Part shown: positions 1-11,169 of the stretch, in pieces
Layout: the number at the start of each line of letters is the position of its first letter
Position numbering within the stretch: position 1 is the stretch's first letter
The notes under the pieces: model-generated
Told to the model about the DNA's origin: nothing
The model's input: only the letters and a program-made list of their open reading frames with translations
Database searches by the model: none
Origin: Ascarosepion bandense
Lineage: Eukaryota; Mollusca; Cephalopoda; Sepiida; Sepiidae
Assembly (NCBI GenBank): GCA_037127315.1
Contig: JBBBDQ010000192.1
Span: 4,394,001 to 4,458,000 of the forward strand
DNA: 64,000 nucleotides
Direction of reading: 5' to 3'
Position numbers and translations under genes: made by a program

Positions 1-2040
1 ACATTTTTGCATTTGCCTTAACTTGACTGTCACCAGCTTAAAGCAATTCCATTTAGCTCGACAATGTTTGAGGGAAAAACCCTCATTTAACAGAATTGTA
101 ATTTTGTTATTCTGTATCTGTGCTGCGGTCTCATCTTCTGCTCCTATCATAGTAGTGTGCTGTGAGCTGGGGTCATATAATAAAATGATCTTTTAGAGAC
201 AGATTGAGTGAGCCCATATAAACAAAGCACAATTTTTCATAGTTAATGAGCTGTGGATGCTGCTCTAACTTATATTTCATAACAAAAAATAGCAAATATT
301 TTGCCTTCATTTAATTTTCCTTATCTAGAAAGTAAAGAGAAAATTTTCGTAAAATGTTTTTACCACGTCCATTACTAGATTTACTGCCTAAATTTCTTTT
401 CAAAATATATTCAAATATGTTTTATTTTATTAATAAAAGTTTTGATGACAATTTATGTCATACAGGGTCAGCCAACTGTGTATTCTAAGTAATTATGTTG
501 TAATAATTGTGTTTTTATTATTAATCATTACTATGGAGAACTACCACAGAGATGTGATAGGGTTCAGTTAGAGCAGAGGCAGACCGTCCAAGCATCGGCG
601 CTGGAATGACAAGTGCATGCATCATGTCAGATTTTAGGCTGGCAGCGTATCTAGGATGCAAATCTCTGCCTTGGCAAGAACGTATAAAAAGCGAGTTTTT
701 GTTGAACAGGCACTTGGAATTTTTGTGTTCAGCAGAGTTCATGTCTTCGCGTGTTAAGCCAGAATTCATTGTGGTGGTGTTTCCAATCCATGCTACAGAA
801 TCCCAGGTTTTCTGCTATAATTACTAATAAAACGAAAGACACATAAAAATGTCTTTATTTATTACCTTCCTTTGGCAGTAAAAGCTGAACAGTTTTGTTA
901 CAAATAGAAAGAAGTAGGGTAATGAGATACTTTTCTACCAGTGAATTTTCAGAATATTATGGACAGAATGAATTAAAAGAATAGGAACTACAAAGAAATT
1001 AACATTCAGAAAAGGGACAGCTGTTTTTTTGTGTTTTTTTTTACAAAAAAAGGTTTAGAGATATTCATGCTTAAAGTAAAAGCAATAAATGGCAAGAGAG
1101 GCGGAAGAACAAAAATGATTACTTGACAAGCAAAATGGTTTGAGAGTAACGAGTACCACAAAGAAGGCAAAGTCATAATGTTGAAAGTTAGTGATTGCTA
1201 GAACAAATTTTCTCACTGAATGATCTCCCTTACATTTCTTTAACTCTCATTATGTTCTGCTGATCCCTCCTTTGAATTCTTAGAAAAATCATACTTTAAA
1301 AATATAATGAATCTAAAAAATGGTGATTCAATGTGGCATATTTTAAATATTTGGTCTATAAGTAAATCTAAAATTTAATTCATGGGTGTTTCAATTGGCA
1401 TGGAATTAATTTTTAACAAGTAAGCTCAAAAAATGTTCTACTTACTTCCCTTCTGGGAATATTTTTCGACTCTAATTTAAACGAGAATAATTACTATTTT
1501 TGGTTTCTGAGTTTCTTTTCACATCATTTCTACAAAAAAAAAATGGTTCTATTTTTTATGCAAAACTTTAACTAAAGTAGAATAATGGGAGTGTATTGTT
1601 TTAAAAGCGGCATTTCATTTTTTTCTGTTGCATGTTATTGTTGTTTACCTCCGCAAAAAACCGCGGTACCTACGTTTTAAGTGAAAAAAAAAGGCTTTCT
1701 TGTAGCTTTCATTTTTAGGTTTAATTAAAAGCTAGTGAATTAAATTTACTATTTCCAGTAAGCAAAAAGCTCTGCTGGTGTAGTTCAAACGGAAATTATA
1801 TTGATTAGAATTGTTTTTTTGTTTTCGTTTTTTTTTTTTTTCATCGTCATTGTCATCCATTTTTGTTTGAGACATTTATTTTTGAACACAAGTTCTTGGC
1901 TTTAAAAATTTAGCAAAAAAATATACTTTCGAACTTTTCTGAAACTTAATTTGAGGTATATTAGCTGATTTTGAAGTATCTGATTTGAAACAAATATTTT
2001 TTACAATAAGTTTTAAAAAATTGCAAAAATGAATTCTATT
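1..2040. other. Anonymous AT-rich DNA, no gene recognised
   Basis: The stretch is AT-rich with many poly-A and poly-T runs. The only open frames are short (at most 82 codons), overlap on both strands and carry no motif I recognise. A slightly less AT-rich patch lies around 530-800. I see no transposon ends, RNA gene or promoter-like block that I could defend. Confidence 0.6.
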
Positions 2041-2048
2041 TTTGATTT

Positions 2049-3494
2049 TTAGACATTGAAGAAACCTACCTTTTTTCATTTTAACGACCAGAAAAAAAAT
2101 CGGACTTCTCGCTCTATTTGTCACCCACCTACCAATGTCTTATTTGTGATAAGACATTCGCTGCTGAATGACTTTCGGCGTAGAAAGATAATTTCGGCCT
2201 ATTTACTTCCTTTACTGAAAAGTTTTTGATGAAATTACTACGCGATTTTTTTTTTCGGTACTCAATTTCAGCAGAAAGTTGCGTGTTTTATTTTTTTCTT
2301 TTTCTTGTTTTGCAATTTTTTTTTTTTTTTTGGTAATTAATTTAAGAAAGTTGTGTGTACTTAATTTGAGAAGAAAGTTAACGCAAACAAGTGATAGGTG
2401 TGACTGTGTAGTTTAATTAACCTTCAAATTATATTGCGTGTTTTTTTTTGTTTTTGTTTTTTTTGTACTTATTTTCAGAAGAATATTATCTTTCAAATAT
2501 ATGAAAATAAGTGTAGTTTTACTTAACCTTCAAATATATGAAAATATGAAAATACATAAATAAGAAAAAGAACAAAATAAGTAGTGCAGTAAAGCATTTT
2601 TTAAATACTTACCATTGAAAATAAAACAATTAATTACATCAATTGTAAAGGAAGTTAAAAGTTAAAAAATGGAAAAAATAACAATGACAATTTTAAAAAA
2701 TGCTTTATTTATTGTATTTTCAAATTTAATATATTTGAAGGTTAAATAAAACTACTACACTTATCACTTATTTTCATATGTTTGAAAGTTAACTTTCTTC
2801 TGAAATTGAAAAAAAAAGACAAAGGAAAAACGAAAATACACGCAATGTATTTGAAGGTTAATTAAACTACACTTATTGATTTTCATATATTTGAAACTTA
2901 ACTTTCTTCTGAAATAAAAAAAGGAAAAAAAAACACAAATATATCACTTATTTTCATATGTTTGAAACTTAACTTTCTTTAAAAAATCTATATTTTCATA
3001 TATTTGAACGTTAACTTTCGTCTGAAAAAATTAAGTAAAACTACAATTATCACTTATTTTCATATATTTTGAAAGTTAACTTTCTTCTGAAATTAAGTAT
3101 TAAAAAAAGAAAAAATAACACACAAATACACACAACATATTTGAAGGTTAATTAAACTACACTTATCACTTACTTTATATTTGAAAGTTAACTTTCTTCT
3201 CAAATTAAGTACACACAACTTTCTTAAATTAATTACAAAAAGGAAAAAAAAACACGCAAATACACGTAACTTTCTGCTGAAATTGAGTGCCGAAAAAAAT
3301 AAATCGCGTAGTAATTTCATCAAAGACTTTTCAGTAAAGGAAGTAAATAGGCCAAAATTATCTTCCTACGCCTAAAGTTATTCAGCAGTGAATGTCTTAT
3401 CACAGAGCTGGTAGTGAGTGATAAAAAGAGCAAGAAGAAATCCGATTTTTTCTGGTTGTTAAAATCAAAAAAGGTAAGTTTCTTCAATATCTAA
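2049..3494. mobile_element. Foldback (long inverted repeat) element
   Basis: Two long arms face each other. The left arm runs from about 2049 to 2435 and the right arm from about 3090 to 3494. The outer ends match as TTAGA(C/T)ATTGAAGAAAC on the left and its complement on the right. Moving inward, both arms carry the same order of landmarks: a GATAAGACATTC block, a block reading TATTTACTTCCTTTACTG, a TTACTACGCGATT block, CTCAATTTCAGCAGAAAGTT and AATTTAAGAAAGTTGTGTGT. The interior (2440-3180) consists of repeated AGAAAGTTAACTTTC and CTTCAAATATATGAAAAT units in both orientations, so the right side has gained extra subrepeats and the symmetry is imperfect. No open frame of a transposase is visible, so this is a non-autonomous foldback or MITE-like element. 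I could not identify a clear target-site duplication, so the superfamily is unknown. Confidence 0.75.
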
Positions 3495-3572
3495 TTGTTG
3501 ATTTGAGTTCAGCATATACATTTGCGCGGAAATAAGACTATTTTGGAAAAATTTGAAGGGATAAAAGTCTTC

Positions 3573-3619
3573 GGGACCTAAAACGAAAATTTACCAAAAT
3601 TTTCGTCGTTTTAGGTCCC
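3573..3619. repeat. 20-bp stem hairpin
   Basis: GGGACCTAAAACGAAAATTT at 3573-3592 is followed after four bases by its reverse complement at 3597-3619, with a three-base bulge (TCG) in the right arm. It lies 80 bp outside the foldback element. It could be the stem of a transcribed hairpin, the tip of another inverted-repeat element or a subterminal hairpin; nothing nearby decides this. Confidence 0.7.
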
Positions 3620-4528
3620 AAAAGCTTTTTTAATCAGGCCCCAAAATCATGCTTAATGGTTGACTGTCAAAAAGATGATTATATATTTATTTCTAAGATT
3701 CTAATCTTTCATAAGATATTGAAACACTTGAACACATTATTTTCATAAATAAAATTAATAATATATATTTTAAAGCCAATATCACACACACATGTTGCGG
3801 GATTATGATTGTGTGAATTTGTAATCAGGATGTTGCGGGAATCAACACCCCGTAAGATAATTATGCCATAGGGGTTCTTGAAGAATTTATTCCACAAACA
3901 ATATTGGAGTCCAATGTGGGTCCAAGTAAAAAATGAGTAACACAAAAAATCACAGACGACAATGCATGTATTAGCCTTAGCACAAAGAATTACAATTGCA
4001 ATGAAAGAAAACATTAAAAGACTAGTTACATAGAAAACATTTAAACTAGATAAAGTGCGTTTTTGTGTGTGAAATTTGTATGTGATAAACGTATGTGAAA
4101 GAGTACAAAAGTCAATAGAGAAAAATAAAAACAGCATATGAGAAAATTCAGGCTTTTTGATAGGTTTAAGGAGTGCCTTCTAGAGACGTTTTATAGCAAA
4201 ATCAAGTGGAATAACCCACAAACGTTGTGTAGACGCTCCATATAAACAGTATAAAAATTCGTGTTTATAAGACATCATTCGAATTTTTGTTGAATCATCA
4301 AGACCATTTTGTGAACAAGATGGTTTGTTTCTCCCAAAGGGAACGCGGGTTTGAATCCTGCTGGAGAACACATATTTTCCATTAATAAGATTTCTCAAAT
4401 ATTCAGGTCAGTAGATGAAAATAAATTTACTGTTTAAATGAATAAACAGTGTCTACTAGGTATATATATAGGTATCCACTAAAAATTAATGTTTAAGTAA
4501 TGAAATCTGTCAGATTAATAAATCTCAC

Positions 4529-4530
<2 letters not shown>
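3620..4530. other. AT-rich stretch with an unrecognised 142-codon frame
   Basis: A minus-strand frame from 4137 to 3709 is open for 142 codons and would encode a hydrophobic, Ile/Phe/Cys-rich peptide. I do not recognise it. Its composition is what AT-rich DNA gives by chance, and there is no conserved motif, upstream promoter or splice context, so I do not call it a gene. The rest of the stretch holds nothing recognisable. Confidence 0.5.
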
Positions 4531-4531
<1 letters not shown>

Positions 4532-4567
<36 letters not shown>

Positions 4568-4578
4568 CACACACACAC
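4532..4578. repeat. (TA)n microsatellite followed by short (CA)n
   Basis: About 16 TA units run to about 4563 and are followed, after a short A run, by about six CA units. Confidence 0.95.
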
Positions 4579-4599
4579 TAATGGATCAATGACAGACAA

Positions 4600-5645
4600 T
4601 TATTAACAGAATGTTGATCTAAAGCTTTCCTTGAATAATGTTTGATCTCTATGCTTTTATTCACCAATAAATTAGATTGCAAAATAAGTTTAAATCAACT
4701 GCCTTTTTTTATAACTTGACTATAAACTTGTTGATGTAACTTTGATTATATGTGAATCCCACTTATAACCTGTATTTTTACTAATAATCTTGCTATATTT
4801 TTATAAGTAACTTAGAGCTTTCATTTTAAATTTCATACATTGATAAAAACAGAAAAACAAGTTTCTGTCAATTTTCAAGTTTACATTATGTATAATTAAT
4901 TTAAACACCCTATTTAAGATTTTAAAAGAAACACATTGTTTTTCTTATATGGATTATCTTGTCTTAACTGCCAGGACACCAGCCACAGCACTTTATTCAG
5001 GATTATAAAAGGTAGGAACTTAAACCCTCTTCTCTTTTTGCTCACTCAAAAACAGATACCTAATGGTGTCCACCGAGAGAGATTTCTTTCTATGAGCAAA
5101 CCAATTTGTTAATTTCATGCAGCCATACACACAACCACTAATCTCCTAAATGTTTTTTCTTTTCTTTTTTTTGAGTTATCTGTATATACATCAATATAAT
5201 AATTTTGTATCCCTTCTTTCGTGAGATTTGATGCTCTTTATATAAATATATCCCTCCCCATGTTGAATTCATTTCTTTTGAAAGGCAGCAAAATTGGCTG
5301 TTACAAATTAAATTGATAGCCCCTCTCCACTACAATACATTCTCTTGCTAATTAAAAAGGTGTGCCAAATAATGTTTTTACTCCTAGATCTCTATAACAG
5401 ATACTTAAACAGTCAATGGCCAAATTATCTCATTTATCCACTTACATGCATCAATAAAATGTTAACTTTTTTATGACACTCTTTTGAGAAGACACTAAGA
5501 CTTGCATTTTAAAAACTTGCATTTTCTACATTCACTGTATATACATTCATCTAATCATTTCCTTAACAATTTAATCAAACAACCAAAGTTTTGTTATAAA
5601 AATATTATATACAGTAAGCTAATAAATGTTACTGTTGAATTAATA

Positions 5646-5679
<34 letters not shown>

Positions 5680-6205
5680 ACACACACACACACAAAAGTA
5701 CTTTTCATGTCCAATGAAAATTATCCAAATTCATAAAAAAAATCCACTCAAGTAGAATGTGGCACAAGACCAAGTTTAAAGGGGGAATCCCATGCATATA
5801 TCAAGCTGGAGCCCAAAATTTCTGAAGCTGCTCACCATTTCTTATTTGGAGATGCCTTAGGTGCTGGGAATTTTTCTTAACCCTCTCTCAAAGGAGAGGT
5901 ATTACCTGAAGGGGAAAGTTGATACCACCCTGGGTCTCCAGCACATAATTTTAAAATAGACATAACAATCCAATGCTATGCTATTAATTAAAATTTGCTT
6001 CCTTTTTTTTTTTTGTTTTTGTTATACAAAAACAAACTTAATTAAACATTTAAATTTTTTTTTAATTTTTGGTGAAAATTTTTTTTGACACATTGAAATG
6101 TGTCTCACTCTGAGCTATTATTTTACCATCTTCAAAAGATGTCCTACTTTATATGTGTGTGTGTGTGTAAACTATACAGGTTGTTACTGTAGGCTGGCAT
6201 TAATT
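4600..6205. other. Anonymous AT-rich DNA
   Basis: No gene or named element is recognised. A denser, less AT-rich patch at about 5740-5950 contains the small palindrome CCTCTCTCAAAGGAGAGG and may be an old repeat, but I cannot assign it. Confidence 0.5.
5649..5694. repeat. (TG)n/(CA)n palindromic microsatellite
   Basis: About 15 TG units pass directly into about eight CA units through a TGCA junction. The whole tract is self-complementary and could fold into a cruciform or hairpin. Confidence 0.95.
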
Positions 6206-6211
6206 TGTGTG

Positions 6212-6304
6212 CCTATAGTGGGTTATCTGTTCTAGTGGAGCATAGTTGTGTGTTGAAACAGATTAACTGAATTTGGCCTTGTTAGTAGATAGCCCACTAT
6301 AAGG
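6212..6304. repeat. Inverted repeat with 16-17 bp arms
   Basis: CCTATAGTGGGTTATC at 6212-6227 pairs with GATAGCCCACTATAAGG at 6288-6304, with one mismatch and one extra base. The loop is about 60 bases. It looks like a small hairpin repeat or the terminal repeats of a short MITE; no target duplication was identified. Confidence 0.5.
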
Positions 6305-6472
6305 CGGGTATAAAACAAGAAAATCAAATTGTGTATAGAAACAACATTTATATATACATATATATCAATTAAGGTTTTTTTACAAATAAAAGTAATGTTT
6401 TTTGGATGGGTTCAAAGGTCGTTAAAATGTTCATAACAGTAAATGTTGAAAAGAGTTTGTGCATATGTATGT

Positions 6473-7020
6473 ACGAGCATTTGTCAGTTAGGAATGTCTT
6501 TGATGTCTCCGCTCCGTTGATCGGGTAAGTGGCTCAGGAAACAGCGAAGAAGATGAGTGAGAAAGGAGAGGCGAGCATAGTGTGATCGCTTGACGAGGTC
6601 AAGAGATGTACTAATTATGCTCGTATTTTCTCAACTGACGATGCTTCCTGTGTTGCTTTTTATTTCATTTTTGTGGGTCCCAACAAGTCATTTGGGAATT
6701 CACACTTGTATTTAATTCTGGGCATCCCATTGGACGATAAACAAAATTCACATCGGCTCATGAAAAGGAATTTGATATTTATTAATTTTTGGTTTTCTGC
6801 CGGAACATCTGCATGGAGCCAGGTGCGCAAAGACCAGTTTTGGTCATTTGCTTTCTGGACCTCAGAGGGCAAACATCCGGTCCCTGGCATCACTACATGC
6901 CTACCTTTATTTACTTCAATTCAGTTTCAAGCTACAGATGATTTAATGAAAATTAAATTTACAGTTTATAAACAAACAAAATTTTTAAACCATATGTGTA
7001 AAAAGCTAACCATGGTTTAA
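6473..7020. other. Less AT-rich island with overlapping unrecognised frames
   Basis: The block 6473-6900 is noticeably richer in G and C than its surroundings. A plus frame at 6673-7020 (115 codons) and a minus frame at 6893-6660 (77 codons) overlap. The minus peptide contains SLRTWLHADVPAENQK and a CEFC pair, but I recognise neither product. It could be an old repeat, a processed copy of something, or a host exon. The minus frame begins just inside a TAG|TG context that could be a splice acceptor, but that alone is weak. Confidence 0.25.
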
Positions 7021-7299
7021 AATTGATTAAAAAACTAAAAATTTGCCTACTTTTGATCTTTATTTTAGCATAAAATTAAACATGCAATTATTAATTTTTT
7101 TCTGAAATTTTTGTACAATATTTTTGTACATTATTTTTTTTAAAAGCAAAGAAATAATTTTTATTTCTACTTTCTGGCATTTTGTATACTGGGTAATGAT
7201 TAAATGAGGGTTATGGTTAATTAGACAACAAGTGAGAAATGTTCAAATTCTAGCTAAGGTTAAATTCCCTTCATATAATGTCCTCTAGAAAGACATGAA

Positions 7300-7400
7300 T
7301 CTACCTGTGCTCTGTCCTACTGACTACTACTTCTATGTACCGTGTTCCTTTAGGATGTAGGTGATTATGACCTTCCACATCTTCCTATCCCTTGTAGTTC
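7300..7400 (-). mobile_element. RTE-type LINE 3'-end fragment
   Basis: Read on the plus strand, the segment contains AGGATGTAGGTGATTATGACC. This matches the 3' end of the LINE fragment at 62.2 kb, which has AGGATGTAGACGATTATGGCC. It also matches the complement of the region just after the LINE frame at 33.66-33.72 kb. The three copies share the same block, so this is the last part of a minus-strand LINE. The 8.5-kb fragment of the same orientation could be the upstream half of the same insertion, separated by about 1 kb of other DNA. Confidence 0.5.
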
Positions 7401-7409
7401 TTAATGTAA

Positions 7410-8400
7410 CACTATTTTTGGTACCAAAAAAAAAAAAAAGGAAAGAGAAGGAAAAGAACTAAAAATTGAATTTTTTTTCTTTCTTCTTCAGCCACTAGGA
7501 TCTAAGGAACAGACTTTCCACAGGTCATGGGGGATTTTATGATTATGACCTAAAAAGGAGAGACAAAATTCCCAGAGATAAAGTCTCCTGTGGAATTTTG
7601 TGATACTGAGAATTAAGAGAAACAATTGATTTGCTTTCCAACTAAAGCTAGATATTTTCTTACAACAACTGAAATGATAAAATACGGATGCCAAACAACT
7701 ACCCATCAAAAGCAGCAAAGCAAAATAAATTTTTGGAATGATAATTAAAATTTGACTGTTGAGTTGAAATACACCCCTTGGGCAGTGGTAGGAAGATGAC
7801 AAATGAAAAAAAGTGGCCTGCAGTGGATATTGGGAATGTCGGAGGAACGGTTCATGCCCCCTCAAACAATAGTGGGAGGCACTCACATAAGAAAGAAGGA
7901 AACAAGGTTGATCAGGTGACCCAAAAAAGAATCCCTTATTGATCATTTGAAAATTCTAAGTGTACCCAAAGTGCATCACAACCACTCCAGTTAGATGCAA
8001 GACTCAATATCAGCAGATGAATAGATGAGTTTTCAATCAGTCAGAGTACAGTTGGAGTGATTTAACACAAGAGATGTGTTGTCATGTGACTGCCTTCCTT
8101 AGAAACTCCAACTTTAGCCTGGTGCCAGATCAACTTAGATAAAGTGTTACATCCTGTAGAAGACATGGGTTAGAATTATAGTTGTCTCCATGCAAATACT
8201 CTAACCAAATACTGTACCAAACAGAATGTATGTATACAAACTCGTTGGTAATTTTACAAAGAATTCCTTTTCTTATTGTGGCTCCCAGATCTGTCTGGAT
8301 CATCGATGCAGTGGATTTTTGGTAACTTTCAACCCCCACCAACTTTGTGATCAATCAAGCACTACATGAGTAGAACCCAGTTTGGAACAAAGTGATCAAC
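7410..8400. other. Unassigned DNA between two LINE fragments
   Basis: A minus frame from 7946 to 7488 (152 codons) is the longest here, but it is hydrophobic and unrecognised. The segment may be a later insertion that split one minus-strand LINE copy into the 7.3-kb and 8.5-kb pieces. I cannot identify its ends. Confidence 0.35.
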
Positions 8401-8419
8401 TATCAATCGGCCACAAGAT

Positions 8420-8795
8420 CTTGGGTGTCAACACAAAGGACTGAAGGTGAGGTAGGGTTCACATTAACACCCTTTCTCTTGTTACTCATCTCAAACCCTG
8501 CTCTGCCATCTCTTTGCTGAAACCCATCAAGTATGTCATGTGTTGCTTTCCCCTGTCTCTCTTGTATCTGTCCTGTGAGTATCAGATTTTCTATGCCTTC
8601 CTTCCTCATTACATGTCCCAAAAACTTTAGTTGTCCTTTCCAGATGTTTATAAGTTCCTTCTTTGTTTTCATTCTCTCCAAAACCTTGTTGTTACTTACA
8701 TATTCAGTCCATGGTATCCCCAGCATCCTTCTGTAGGACCACATTTCAGTTGCTTCAAGTATTTCCTTCATCTTTGATAAGGTTGTCCTATTGAT
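8420..8795 (-). pseudogene. RTE-type LINE, C-terminal end of the reverse transcriptase ORF
   Basis: The minus-strand translation carries the block found after the catalytic domain in this LINE group: EMWSYRRMLGIPWTEYVSN, then KVLERMKTKKELINI, then LKFLGHVMRKEGIENLILTG and a glycine/arginine-rich tail. The same order occurs in the plus-strand LINE at 33.3-33.6 kb (YRRML, WTEHV, EVLERM, ENLILTGQIKG), so the two are copies of one family. The catalytic YADD region is missing, and the N-terminal part of this open frame (above 8800) does not match the family. It is a 5'-truncated relic with no expected activity. Confidence 0.85.
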
Positions 8796-9330
8796 AGATA
8801 TCTTGAAAAAATGTCCTATCACTGCTTTACTATTTTGGCTAAATACCAAAAACAGTGAGTTAAATGAGCACTTGGACAAATCACTCTCTCATAATTGACT
8901 TGTATATGCAGCAAAACTCTTAATTTCATTGTTAAACTTGATGATGTGTAATTACACATGCACACACATGTGCATAGATAAGATGTTCATCTAAAATGTT
9001 TGTATGTTTTGTGAAGAACTTCTATTTAAAGTTAAAATGTTTAAATGAAGATGAAATATAAATATAATGTTTAAAATAGGTCTTTTCTTAAATGACCCAA
9101 ATGGCAAATAAGCTTTTTAGGAAATACCTTGTGGGTAATTTCAGAGGTAAGCAATAATCATTATCATTCAATAAGAAGGTGCTGAAAACCCATCACATTT
9201 CCTAAAATTTAAACAAATATTCAAACAAGAGAATTTGTTCTTGAAATCTCTTTTTGAGTAGACTGAGAACTTTTTAGTGCCTGCTCATATACTGATTTAT
9301 TTGAACCAGTTTTTTTTATCTTGGTTGTTA

Positions 9331-9590
9331 CAGGATGTGCATTATGGTGCAGTGGATATTGGCTTGGAACGAGAAATTGGAGAGATGAGTTCAAATTCCA
9401 GTTGAATTCGTTGCATTCACTTACATGCAAATACCTTGGAAAAGGTATTAATCTATTATTTCTTTCTCCAGAAAGAAATGGCAACTTTCTGTGGGGAAAA
9501 TGTTCTGTCCAGTCAGTCATGTCTCTTTCAAGACATGATCACCCAAGTGTGAATCATGTATGTCTGTTAAACTCATATTTCAGTCATAGA
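9331..9590 (+). mobile_element. tRNA-headed SINE, copy 1
   Basis: The head contains TGGTGCAGTGG, a good fit to the tRNA A box, and GAGTTCAAATTCC, close to the B box, at normal spacing. These are internal RNA polymerase III promoter elements. The body continues with CATTCACTTACATGCAAATA (9414-9433), a region ending GGCAACTTTCTGTGGGG, and the block TGTCTCTTTCAAGACATGAT. The second copy at 57.2 kb has the same blocks in the same order, which defines the family and its strand. Target duplications are not obvious here. The open frame across this copy (9321-9623) is incidental. SINEs encode no protein and depend on LINE enzymes. Confidence 0.8.
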
Positions 9591-9599
9591 ATGTTCTTT

Positions 9600-10900
9600 A
9601 CTTTTCATAAATATGGAAAGTAAGGAACTTGTTTGGTTAGTAATTTGTGCCTTCAATACTAACTTAATATGCATTGACGTACAAATGCTTACAATTTTTT
9701 TTAGGTGAAGAGAAAATTTCAAGAAATTGTAACATTATGAACAATGCTTCAAATTTTATTTTTAAAACCACAAATTTTGATCAATGACAAATGAAACATA
9801 CCATCTTAAGTGTAAATGATTAACAGTCAACAAGTATTTTATAGCTTCAAGTATAAACAATTAAAAAAAGAAAAAAATCAATTTTTTAAGATTTTGTGAC
9901 TTGTTCTTCTAAAGTCATATGACAATAAGGAAAAAGTTTATTGCTGAAACCAAGTATTTTACAGTAAGTGCTGTACATGTTATAAAAATGCACAGGTCAG
10001 TATGAACCAAATGAGAATGGATTTTTACTTATTGTAAATTGGGTGAAAAGCACCCATTTCCTCTCTATGTATCACATGCTAGATTTTATAATACAAGTCT
10101 CAAAATGAAATTGATATTAACTGATATTTGTGACATTTTTCCAAATACCCACATGTTTTATATCACCAATATATCTTATATATAGCTTGCAATGTGTATC
10201 CATAGTTAAAATATGGATAATAACTTTTGACAATGTCAGGTATTATGCAAACAAAATGTAACATAAATTTGTATTTATAAATTCATCCAAAAGATAAAAA
10301 CCATGGAAACAAATTTAACACAATCTCATATGTACCTGAATAAATTGTTATTTCACATGTTAATATTGGCTCCTTGTCTTGTTATAATCTTTAAGTTATA
10401 ATTATAACCTTCAACAAATGGTTTTAACTTTTTTATTGTTTTAACTTTTAACATTATTTGCAGAAGCTTTTATTGCTTTCCAAATATTTTTTTTCTCAAA
10501 ACATTACAAGTCAAGTAGATTGACTATTTCAGGAAGGACTCAAAACTGTAGCCCAGTCATCAGATCCATCCACATTCATCACTTAAAATTACTATTGAGA
10601 AGTCAGTTTTCATGTACTTTTTCAGTCAACTTAAATATTTCTTAGTGATGTTTACTTAATTGGTTGTTTTCATACATTTAATCAATGTTCTTCAATATTC
10701 TGCATTTTTTTTCTCTTGTTTACAATCATAGCATTAACGTCTTCAAATGCTTTTTTGTTGGTTGATCTAATTTTCTTGAATATTACTCCTTTCATTTTTC
10801 ACAAATCTATTTTTTTGTGTGATATTCTTAAAGCAATTACTGAGACATTTGGTTTATAAGTCCAAAAAGTTCATACATTGATGTCCCCAAAGACACATAA
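9600..10900. other. Anonymous AT-rich DNA
   Basis: I see no gene, RNA gene or named transposon. Frames are short and there is no repeat that I can match elsewhere in the window. Confidence 0.6.
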
Positions 10901-10904
10901 TTAA

Positions 10905-11160
10905 GTGGATAAAACTGTTGTTTAGATCTATTGACTTGACCCAAAGAGTTGTGAGTTTAATGGCTACAACAGATGTAAAACATGGGGAGTCCAGTTAAAG
11001 TATGATAATTGATACTGGGATATCTGGAAGAGGCATTTCATGTGAAACTCTAACAATCTACCCTGGTGGATGAAATAAAGGCTTCAGTTCAAAATTCCAA
11101 TCCCCTGAAGAAGGCTGGATCATACAATGGCCAAAACATCATGAATATGGCAATGAAAAT
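10905..11160 (+). mobile_element. Second SINE-like family, copy 1
   Basis: The copy reads from GTGGATAAAACTG through TTGACTTGACCCAAAGAG and GTTGTGAGTTTAATGG, where GAGTTTAATGG sits at the position of a tRNA B box. It ends near CCCCTGAAGAAGGCTGG, CAATGGCCAAAACATC and ATGAATATGGCAATG. The complement of 25025-25261 carries the same blocks in the same order, including CCAAAGAGTTGTGAGTT and GAAATTCCAATC. Two dispersed copies of about 240 bp with a tRNA-like head fit a SINE. It differs from the 9.3-kb SINE in head and body. The poor A box and lack of visible target duplications leave the class uncertain. Confidence 0.65.
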
Positions 11161-11169
11161 GATATTGCT

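Noticed and set aside
3709..4137. 142-codon hydrophobic minus frame as a membrane protein gene
   Set aside because: No motif, no supporting context, and amino acid use typical of AT-rich chance frames.
7488..7946. 152-codon minus frame as a gene
   Set aside because: Unrecognised, no conserved motif, and located between LINE fragments; possible repeat but not supportable as a gene.
9321..9623. 100-codon plus frame and overlapping 99-codon minus frame
   Set aside because: Both lie across a SINE with a polymerase III promoter.
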